From Phormidium tenue FACHB-1050 (GTDB lineage: Bacteria > Cyanobacteriota > Cyanobacteriia > Pseudanabaenales > Pseudanabaenaceae): a stretch of 64,000 nt of DNA. The stretch spans positions 1 to 64,000 of the forward strand of contig NZ_JACJQY010000018.1 of NCBI RefSeq assembly GCF_014696925.1, given 5' to 3'. A model generated the notes under the pieces. It was not told the origin of the DNA and searched no databases. It saw only the letters and a list, made by a program, of their open reading frames with translations. The position numbers were made by a program, and so were the translations under genes. This document shows, piece by piece, positions 57,634 through 64,000 of the stretch; the stretch's first letter is position 1; each line of letters opens with the position of its first letter.

Positions 57634-59244
57634 TTATTCATTCATTTCTCGATAAATTGTGGCGGTAGCAGGTGAAGCTTGGGTTAGATATTGGAAAATC
57701 CAGAATTTAAATAGTCCATCCAAAAACACAGGGACAATAGCAATAAAGGTTTGTGCCAAAATTTTATTTTCAGGTAATCCAAAATGGTCAAATAGAACTG
57801 TCAATAAAGCGTCCCATCCTTCGCTAGAGTGGAACCCTACAAAGGTATCAGTAGAAATAATAATTAAAAAAGCTTTGGCATTGTCGTTGAGACTGTATAA
57901 AATTTCATCAAGAAACTCTTTAATAGTTGTTAGCTCTTTGCGCCCTGAAAGTAGAAAAAGATAGAAAACAAAAGCAGCCGTAATATCAGCTAGTAAGTTC
58001 TTGATACCATCAAGGCTGGCATCATTGTACCTTTTTAAAATTTTGACTGATTCTTGCTGAATTAAAGCTTCAACGCTTTCATTCTCATTCTCTTTGTTTG
58101 ATAGACCTTCAACATTTTCATCTAACTTCTTTTCAGGGGTCGCTGTTTCTGATTTAGATGCCTCAGATTTACTAGGCTCAGATTTATGTAGTGCTTCTGA
58201 TTTAGATGTTTCAGATGTCGGAGCTTCTATTTTTTCTGTTTTTTGTTTGGTGTGAGCCTGCTCCAACATAATTGATTTGATCATGTGATCAAACTCAATC
58301 CTTTCCTTAGCCAATCGCAGCGCGTTAAAAGCCTTTTCCTCGATCGCTGGGCTAAATTTGACAGTCATATTGTTGGAGTCAATAAAGCTATTAATCATCG
58401 GACTAAAGATGAGTGCTTTCGACAAAAAATGTACGGCGATTACTGAAATTACTAAAATTACAATGTAACGTAAAGCTTGATTAATGCGTTGGCGTGACTG
58501 TCTTAATTCTTCAACAATATCTTTCTCATAATCAGTATATGAGCCACTAAGATTACGTTTGACTCGATCAAAAGCTTTGAAAAATGATCCAGGTAAGATA
58601 CTTTTTTCTACAGATGTTACTTGCTGAGGAGTTCGTCTATAGTTTTTAGATCTATTTCCACTCTTAAAGAGTTGAAACTTTTCATCAGTTTCAGTTTCTA
58701 TAACTTCTTCCAAGTCCTTTCTACTGTCTGAAGCATTAGTAGTAGCTGAAGGCTTGATAGAAACATCAATAGTCTGATCGCTTGCTCGGTTATATCTTTG
58801 GAGAGTGTAATCAATAAACGCAAGTTTCTGGTAAATAGAAAATCTACGGCTATTACCACCTAGTTGATTTGCGGATAGTTGTCCATTACCAACGGGATCA
58901 TTGTCCTGATTGTTGGGAGCGTATTTAGCGATCGCTATATTGGCTTGATTGCTAGAGCTTTGAGTCTGTAAGTAGGGCAGTGAGGCGCTTACTTTATAAA
59001 AACTTAGCCTTGCATTGATCGTTCTGAGATATTTCTGAAGCTGAATCTCAAAGACGCTAAATACACTGCTCCCAAAGCTGCCATCGTTAGCAATTTTATT
59101 GCCTTTGAAGGTTTCTTCCTCAATCCGTTTGATGTTGACAGCCGCTTCAAAAGCCTCGTCAATTGCTCGCTCAGGTGTATTTTTGACCCAAGAGAAAATA
59201 TTTTGTAAGGGTGAGGCGTTATTGTCTGAAGAGTTGGATTTCAT
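57634..59244 (-). CDS. pxcA: proton extrusion protein PxcA (CemA family)
   Basis: 536 residues. The cyanobacterial long form: a soluble N-terminal part (SWVKNTPERAIDEAFEAAVN, IKRIEEETFKGNKI, ELRQSRQRINQALRYIVIL), then four C-terminal helices ending KFWIFQYLTQASPATATIYR as in plastid CemA. A S/E/K-rich insert with repeated SKSEA-type units lies at about 345-390 and is species-variable. It is needed for light-driven proton extrusion and NPQ regulation in cyanobacteria. Location: plasma or thylakoid membrane. Confidence 0.93.
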   Translation of the reverse strand: MKSNSSDNNASPLQNIFSWVKNTPERAIDEAFEAAVNIKRIEEETFKGNKIANDGSFGSSVFSVFEIQLQKYLRTINARLSFYKVSASLPYLQTQSSSNQANIAIAKYAPNNQDNDPVGNGQLSANQLGGNSRRFSIYQKLAFIDYTLQRYNRASDQTIDVSIKPSATTNASDSRKDLEEVIETETDEKFQLFKSGNRSKNYRRTPQQVTSVEKSILPGSFFKAFDRVKRNLSGSYTDYEKDIVEELRQSRQRINQALRYIVILVISVIAVHFLSKALIFSPMINSFIDSNNMTVKFSPAIEEKAFNALRLAKERIEFDHMIKSIMLEQAHTKQKTEKIEAPTSETSKSEALHKSEPSKSEASKSETATPEKKLDENVEGLSNKENENESVEALIQQESVKILKRYNDASLDGIKNLLADITAAFVFYLFLLSGRKELTTIKEFLDEILYSLNDNAKAFLIIISTDTFVGFHSSEGWDALLTVLFDHFGLPENKILAQTFIAIVPVFLDGLFKFWIFQYLTQASPATATIYREMNE

Positions 59245-59322
59245 GGGGGGGCGATCGCTATAATGCCTAGGATAAACAAAAACTAAATCGTAGAAGGTAT
59301 ACTTCGCACCACTTCAGGATTT

Positions 59323-59369
59323 TAGAGGTAAGTATGGGCGGCGCTTCGCGCCGCCCATACTTACCTCTA
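59323..59369. terminator. 22-bp-stem hairpin
   Basis: TAGAGGTAAGTATGGGCGGC to GC, loop TTC, perfect complement. On the minus strand it follows the histidine-kinase stop (59379) by ten bases. Confidence 0.8.
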
Positions 59370-59378
59370 GATCACTAT

Positions 59379-61322
59379 TTACACAGGAATTTCGATTCTA
59401 AACTCAGTTCCTTGACCAACTTTGGAAAAGCATTGCAATCTGCCTTGATGTTTCTCTACCACAATTTGATAACTAATGGATAGCCCCAAGCCTGTACCTT
59501 TGCCTACAGGCTTAGTGGTAAAAAAAGGATCAAAGAGCTTGTTGACAATATCTTCAGAAATACCACGACCATTATCGATAATGCTGATCATTACCATGGA
59601 TTGCTGATGATCAGGTGTAGGCTGCTTAAACTCGGTAATGATGGAGATTTCACTGGCGACATGCTGAGAAGCCTCTGCGGCATGATCGCGATCGGTGACA
59701 CTCTCATCGATCGCATCGATCGCATTGCTTAAAATATTCATAAATACTTGATTGAGTTGTCCTGCATAAGCCTGAACAACTGGAATATTGCCATAACGCT
59801 TCGTTAAGTTAATTGCAGGGCGCTCGCCATAGGCTTTAAAGCGGTTTTGCAAAATTAAAAGCGTGCTATCAAGCCCTTCATGGATATTAAAGGGCTTTAG
59901 CCCTTCTTGATCTGTACGTGAAAAATTTCGTAAGGATAAAACGATTTGGCGAATGCGCTCAGCCCCGATTTTCATTGATGTCAGCATTTTGGGCAGATCC
60001 TCTTGGAGAAAGTCCAGATCGATCTCATCGAGAAAATTGGTGATTTCAGGGATTGGCTCTGGATAATTTTTTTGATAAAGGGCGATCGCCTCTAATAAAT
60101 TCTGGACAAATCGGTTGGTGTGATTGAGATTGCCATAGATAAAGTTCACAGGATTATTAATTTCATGGGCCACACCTGCGACGAGTTGCCCAAGGCTGGA
60201 CATTTTTTCGGTCTGGATCAGTTGACTTTGAGTTTTCTGCAAATCAGCAAGAGCTTTTTCGATCAGCAGGGCTTGGGCTTGGGCATTGGCGGCATTGGCT
60301 TGGGCGCTGTCAAAGAGTTCAGCCTGATCGATCGCGATCGCTAATTGGTTAGCAACAGCTTGGAGTAGCTCAACTTCATCCGCATCCCAAGGGCGACTAC
60401 CTTGACAATGCGCCGCCACAATCACTCCTAATTTTTGCGATCGGGTTTTGATCGGCACAAGTAACTGCGAAGTAAATCCTTTGTCGGCGAGCAGCATCCG
60501 ACTGGGGTTATCCAGTTCGGCATTGGTATAAATTGATTGGATCTGAATAATTTCTTGGTTAAGTAAGCGCCGACCAAATTTCGGCAATTGCGTCAGCGGA
60601 TAACTAGTAGCCGCATTCAGAAAGTTATGACTAGCCGCAAAATGCACGAGTTCAAATTCTGGTGGATTGGTAGCAGGAACATGCCAAAAGAAATTACACA
60701 GATCGATCAGCAATAAATCCTGTACTTCATTGACAGCCGTAGCAAGGATCGTATCGAGATCAAGGGAATTGCGAATCTGACTAGCAAGGCGACGGTTTAG
60801 CATCTCCTCACGTCTAACTAGCTCTTTATAACTTTGGCGCGATCGCTCTAGCTCTCGTTCGGCGCGACGGCGTTCCCACTGCTCCTTTTTGCGCTCGCTA
60901 ACGTCATGAGCCACAATCACAATATTTTGGACATTCCCCTGCTCATCACGCATCACACTGCCCGATGATTCTAAAATCCGCCAAGTGCCATCCTTATGTT
61001 GCATTCGATATTCTAAAACCTTGCCCACACCTGTTTTCAAGGTTTCTTCAGCAGCTTCTAGAACTTGCACTTGATCATCAGGATGAATCTTGTCGTAAGC
61101 CCATGTACCTTTTAATTCTGAAGAGGTATAGCCCAGAACTCTTTCATAGGAAGGGCTATTGTAAATGCGATAGCCTTGGGCATCGATCACCGCAATTAAG
61201 TCGGCAACATTTTCCATGATCGATCTAAATAGGCGATCATTTTTAAGGGCTGACATGTCTGATTCGTCAGACTCATACTTTAGTTTATGCGCTGCGGCTT
61301 GATCGATACTTGCGTCCGTCAT
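59379..61322 (-). CDS. PAS-GAF sensor histidine kinase
   Basis: 647 residues. PAS about 28-145 (NVADLIAVIDAQGYRIYNSP, YRMQHKDGTWRILESSGSVM), GAF about 195-340 (DLDTILATAVNEVQDLLLID), coiled coil, HisKA with GVAHEINNPVNFIYGNLNHT, and HATPase with NAIDAIDE, IIDNGRGIS and TTKPVGKGTGLGLSIS. Cytoplasmic; there is no transmembrane helix. The NPVNFI H-box marks the ZraS/AtoS-like cyanobacterial group. No response regulator is next to it, so the target is unknown. GAF lacks the bilin cysteine motif as far as I can see. Confidence 0.92.
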   Translation of the reverse strand: MTDASIDQAAAHKLKYESDESDMSALKNDRLFRSIMENVADLIAVIDAQGYRIYNSPSYERVLGYTSSELKGTWAYDKIHPDDQVQVLEAAEETLKTGVGKVLEYRMQHKDGTWRILESSGSVMRDEQGNVQNIVIVAHDVSERKKEQWERRRAERELERSRQSYKELVRREEMLNRRLASQIRNSLDLDTILATAVNEVQDLLLIDLCNFFWHVPATNPPEFELVHFAASHNFLNAATSYPLTQLPKFGRRLLNQEIIQIQSIYTNAELDNPSRMLLADKGFTSQLLVPIKTRSQKLGVIVAAHCQGSRPWDADEVELLQAVANQLAIAIDQAELFDSAQANAANAQAQALLIEKALADLQKTQSQLIQTEKMSSLGQLVAGVAHEINNPVNFIYGNLNHTNRFVQNLLEAIALYQKNYPEPIPEITNFLDEIDLDFLQEDLPKMLTSMKIGAERIRQIVLSLRNFSRTDQEGLKPFNIHEGLDSTLLILQNRFKAYGERPAINLTKRYGNIPVVQAYAGQLNQVFMNILSNAIDAIDESVTDRDHAAEASQHVASEISIITEFKQPTPDHQQSMVMISIIDNGRGISEDIVNKLFDPFFTTKPVGKGTGLGLSISYQIVVEKHQGRLQCFSKVGQGTEFRIEIPV

Positions 61323-61403
61323 GGTGAGTTTTTAAAGTTAGGACTGCATGAAATCAGATTAAGTTTGCCTAACAGTGCAACCAAATGCAATAGCATTTTT
61401 TAA

Positions 61404-62585
61404 GTGGCTAATTTAGTTTTGGATGCAATGTTGAATCTTAATTTAAATCGTAATTTAGAAAGAAGCAGCGATCAAACTAATCATCAAACAGATCTCATTT
61501 TTCAGAGATCTTGGTGGTTTAAAGGCGTGACGTTGGCGATCGCTTGTTTGCTCGTGACTTGTTTAACGATGATATCGGCGATCGCGCCAAGTATGGCAGC
61601 CTTACCAACCAAAAGTGCGATCAAAGATCCCCGCATTATCTTGAGAAATGCTTTGCCGATTGATAGTGAGATCCTGCGTGATGTCCAACACACTTTGGAG
61701 CAAATGCCTCGTCAAGCCAATTTGAAACGATGGAGCAATCTTAAAAAAGATATTGAAACGATCGCGCAATCCCTAACTCAAAATCAGTCACAGTTGATTG
61801 CTGAAGTTAGTAGCGATCGTCAAGGATTAGTCACCGAACATTTGGCGAGCTTAACAACCGCCCTTGTGCCTCTCCAAGAAGCGATCGCCATCAAAGATCG
61901 CAACAGTGTCAAAGCTCTATCAGAAAAAGCCTTAGATTACGTCGGTCTGGTCGAAGCTGACTTTATTCAAACCTTCCCCTTTACAGTTCCTGCGAAGTAT
62001 GACAATCTCCCTCAACTCAAGGGACGCGCTCTTGTAGAACTATCCACAGAGAAAGGCAACGCTACGATTACGGTTGATGGCTATAACGCGCCAGTCAATG
62101 CAGGACAATTTGTGGATCTTGTTCAGAAAGGCTTTTACGATGGGCTAACTTTCACCCGCGCAGACGAAAACTATTATTTGCAGACAGGCGATCCCGTTGG
62201 TCCATCCGACGGCTATATCGATCCCAAAACCAAAAAATACCGCACAGTCCCCATCGAAGTACGCCTGCCCGATCAAAAAGTGCCTACCTATGGCAAAACC
62301 TTTGAAGAGCAAGGCTTATCGGGAACAATACCTGTACTACCTTTTGCCGCCTTTGGGACTGTGGCGATGGCGCATCCCAATGATGATGCCAATGCGGGTT
62401 CATCGCAGTTTTTTATATACCTATTTGAATCAGAACTAACTCCCGCAGGCTTAAATTTACTCGATGGCAACTACACCGTTTTTGGTTATGTCACCGATGG
62501 TAAGGAAACTTTAGATAAACTAAGACTAGGCGACAAAGTTTTGTCCGCCCGTGTCATTAGTGGCGCTGAAAATTTAACTAATTAG
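61404..62585 (+). CDS. lumenal cyclophilin-type peptidyl-prolyl isomerase
   Basis: 393 residues, TLP40-like. The first 60 residues include a membrane or signal segment (GVTLAIACLLVTCLTMISAI, then APSMAA). Residues 65-170 are helical (IILRNALPIDSEILRDVQHT, RQANLKRWSNLKKDIETIAQ). The cyclophilin fold follows (GNATITVDGYNAPVNAGQFV, GFYDGLTFTRADENYYLQTG, AFGTVAMAHPNDDANAGSSQ, FFIYLF). Catalyses proline isomerisation, probably in the thylakoid lumen or periplasm. Start GTG at 61404; the ATG at 61428 is the alternative. A hairpin at its stop separates it from phoH. Confidence 0.88.
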   Translation: MANLVLDAMLNLNLNRNLERSSDQTNHQTDLIFQRSWWFKGVTLAIACLLVTCLTMISAIAPSMAALPTKSAIKDPRIILRNALPIDSEILRDVQHTLEQMPRQANLKRWSNLKKDIETIAQSLTQNQSQLIAEVSSDRQGLVTEHLASLTTALVPLQEAIAIKDRNSVKALSEKALDYVGLVEADFIQTFPFTVPAKYDNLPQLKGRALVELSTEKGNATITVDGYNAPVNAGQFVDLVQKGFYDGLTFTRADENYYLQTGDPVGPSDGYIDPKTKKYRTVPIEVRLPDQKVPTYGKTFEEQGLSGTIPVLPFAAFGTVAMAHPNDDANAGSSQFFIYLFESELTPAGLNLLDGNYTVFGYVTDGKETLDKLRLGDKVLSARVISGAENLTN

Positions 62586-62608
62586 TGTGTGGGGCAAAGC
62601 CCCACACA
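62586..62608. repeat. 10-bp hairpin between two genes
   Basis: TGTGTGGGGC-AAA-GCCCCACACA, at the cyclophilin stop codon and 27 bases before phoH; weak terminator or RNA stabiliser. Confidence 0.6.
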
Positions 62609-62634
62609 ATCACAACCAGAGGAAAATTAATTTA

Positions 62635-63597
62635 ATGGGTACTCCCCGCGACGAACCGTACATTTTGAGCTTGCCAACTCCCAGTAGTGCCATCAGTCTG
62701 GCAGGAACAAGGGAGGAAAATCTCAAAACACTTGCAGAGCTAACGAGTGTACGGCTAGTGTTGCGGGGACAAGACCTCTTAATTGATGGCACACCTGAGC
62801 AGATCAGTCTGGTGGAACAGGTGATTAAGGCGATGAAGCCGCTGTGGTCACAAGAAAAAACGATCGCCGCCGTAGATATTCGCGCCGCCCTTGAAGCGAT
62901 CGCCGAGGAACGCTCTGGAGAATGGCGCGATCGGGCGACAATATCCCGTAATAAACGCGGAGACTCAGTGCAACCACGCACCTATCGCCAGCAGCAATAT
63001 GTAAAGGCGATGGAAAGCCACGATCTGATTTTTGGGGTTGGTCCTGCGGGTACTGGCAAAACATATCTTGCGGCTGTCGCGGCAGTTAGTGCTTTACAGA
63101 GCAACAAATTTGAGCGGATTATCCTGACCCGTCCTGCGGTCGAAGCAGGCGAAAGTCTGGGGTTCCTCCCTGGAGACTTACAGCAAAAGATTGATCCCTA
63201 TCTGCGTCCTCTCTACGACGCAATGCACGAAATGATCGGGGCAGAGAAAGTCCCGCAATTAATGGAGCGCGGCATTATTGAGGTTGCACCCCTTGCTTAT
63301 ATGCGTGGGCGCACCCTTAGCAACTCATTCATCATCGTGGATGAGGCGCAAAACACAACCGCCGCGCAAATGAAGATGGTTTTAACCAGATTAGGTTTTA
63401 AATCGCGGATGGTGGTAACGGGTGATATCACCCAGATCGATTTGCCTCGCCATCAAAAATCAGGTTTGATCATCGCTATGAATATTTTAAAAGGGGTTGA
63501 AGGCGTTTCCTTTAACTTGTTCGATAAGAATGACGTAGTGCGTCATCCCCTAGTGCATCACATCATAGCCGCTTACGAAAATGCAGAAGCAGATTAG
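62635..63597 (+). CDS. phoH: PhoH family ATPase
   Basis: 320 residues from the ATG at 62635; the ORF-track start at 62587 translates the preceding hairpin. N-terminal KH-like part (LRGQDLLIDGTPEQISLVEQ), then the PhoH P-loop: GPAGTGKTYLAAVAAVSALQ (136-155), RPAVEAGESLGFLPGDLQQK, ADVE-like YMRGRTLSNSFIIVDEAQNT and VVTGDITQIDLP. PhoH proteins are ATP-dependent RNA-acting enzymes linked to phosphate status or RNA quality control. AGAGG upstream. Followed by moaD on the same strand. Confidence 0.95.
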   Translation: MGTPRDEPYILSLPTPSSAISLAGTREENLKTLAELTSVRLVLRGQDLLIDGTPEQISLVEQVIKAMKPLWSQEKTIAAVDIRAALEAIAEERSGEWRDRATISRNKRGDSVQPRTYRQQQYVKAMESHDLIFGVGPAGTGKTYLAAVAAVSALQSNKFERIILTRPAVEAGESLGFLPGDLQQKIDPYLRPLYDAMHEMIGAEKVPQLMERGIIEVAPLAYMRGRTLSNSFIIVDEAQNTTAAQMKMVLTRLGFKSRMVVTGDITQIDLPRHQKSGLIIAMNILKGVEGVSFNLFDKNDVVRHPLVHHIIAAYENAEAD

Positions 63598-63632
63598 GAA
63601 ACAAGGGTTGCGAAGCAACCCTTGTTTCCTAA
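63594..63632. terminator. 18-bp hairpin after phoH
   Basis: TTAGGAAACAAGGGTTGC-GAA-GCAACCCTTGTTTCCTAA, overlapping the phoH stop; lies 24 bases before moaD. No strong T run. Confidence 0.75.
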
Positions 63633-63655
63633 ATTAAAACTATTCCCATAAACCA

Positions 63656-63913
63656 ATGGCTGAAGATATTCAAATTACCGTCAAACTATTTGCAATTTTT
63701 CAAGAAGTACTCGCTACTGATGAACTGCAAATTAATTTGGAGCCGAGTACCTCGGTATCAGCAATATTTGATCGCCTTGTGAGCAACCATCCACATCTAG
63801 AGAAATGGCGATCGCTTACTCGTTATGCCGTCAACCTAAATTTTGTAGATCCCCAGACAATTCTTAAAAATGGTGATGAGGTAGCACTGATCCCCCCTGT
63901 GAGCGGTGGATAG
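63656..63913 (+). CDS. moaD: MoaD/ThiS family sulfur carrier
   Basis: 85 residues with the beta-grasp pattern (ITVKLFAIFQEVLATDELQI, AVNLNFVDPQTILKNGDEVA) and the mandatory C-terminal double glycine IPPVSGG. It carries sulfur as a thiocarboxylate, most likely for molybdopterin synthase with MoaE (not in the window). MoaD is preferred over ThiS because of the length and KLFA start. Confidence 0.88.
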   Translation: MAEDIQITVKLFAIFQEVLATDELQINLEPSTSVSAIFDRLVSNHPHLEKWRSLTRYAVNLNFVDPQTILKNGDEVALIPPVSGG

Positions 63914-64000
63914 CATCGATCCACCCTCATGATGTTTAACCTTGACCAGACCAGTCCAGCAAGCCACTAAACTGGTGCAAGTCAATAAAACTAAGCTGTA
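63914..64000. other. 87-bp end of window, nothing recognised
   Basis: No start codon with a ribosome site; no structured element recognised. The following gene, if any, lies outside the window. Confidence 0.5.

Noticed and set aside
1-64000. tRNA, rRNA and riboswitch candidates
   Set aside because: I looked for cloverleaf-like segments, CCA ends and cobalamin-riboswitch-like sequence before cobD, cbiD and cobM and saw none that I could support by eye.

Overview
The window is cyanobacterial chromosome. The octamer GCGATCGC (HIP1) and its GCGATCG/CGATCGC variants occur throughout. Several genes belong to families I know mainly from cyanobacteria and plastids: pxcA/CemA, the DUF3120 protein, a TLP40-like lumenal cyclophilin and a plastid-type E2 subunit. 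The anaerobic-type cobalamin genes and the very dense intergenic palindromes suggest a Pseudanabaena-like filamentous species; that is inference, not proof. There is no rRNA, tRNA, CRISPR array or intact transposase.

Region by region. (1) 0.1-7.5 kb is a stress-protein neighbourhood: secreted LEA-like protein, DUF1269 protein, PRC-barrel protein overlapping a HAD-phosphatase/HerA-type ATPase fusion, outer-membrane barrel protein, rubredoxin, Dps and a YflT-type protein. (2) 7.9-10.2 kb holds a lone HTH-NACHT NTPase followed by 1.2 kb of MITE-filled non-coding DNA. (3) 11.4-23 kb has two paralogous coiled-coil GGDEF proteins, an MFS transporter, YggT, a fatty-acid hydroxylase family protein, CsbD, a tiny lmo0937-type membrane protein missed by the ORF track, a glycogen-debranching-like glycosidase and membrane proteins of unknown function. 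(4) 23.1-32.3 kb is a type I restriction-modification island (hsdR, hsdS, hsdM) with a Fic protein, a MazF-type toxin-antitoxin pair, two orphan antitoxin-like genes and a Uma2 nuclease. The island is bracketed by 73-74 bp direct repeats that are nearly identical, and its module borders carry heptamer repeats. (5) 32.3-37.3 kb has decayed CPBP genes, a head-GIN lipoprotein and two GT4 glycosyltransferases. (6) 38-51 kb is mostly housekeeping: cobD, hisD, thrC, cbiD, cobM, pyrR, trxA and transporters. (7) 51.9-55.7 kb has two Uma2 genes and a two-gene caspase/FGE plus Pepco-like operon. (8) 56-64 kb has the pyruvate dehydrogenase E2 subunit, pxcA, a PAS-GAF histidine kinase, a cyclophilin, phoH and moaD.

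The most interesting signals are these. The last ~30 codons of the caspase-FGE gene look like a variable region of a diversity-generating retroelement: nearly every variable codon is NNY and can be derived from AAC/AAT by changing adenines only. The type I RM island has long direct repeats at both edges. About forty intergenic hairpins share a design with constant outer ends, a constant apex and a variable but fully complementary middle stem; several sit at the centres of MITEs, one of which has a clean 9-bp target duplication. A conserved ~28-bp element lies upstream of six genes, five of them stress or envelope genes.

How the parts work together: the left cluster suggests a shared stress response (iron storage, desiccation-like proteins, membrane stress). 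The middle and right accessory blocks are defence or regulated cell-death modules (NACHT, RM+Fic+TA, caspase/FGE). The rest is core metabolism separated by bidirectional hairpins that probably also end transcription.
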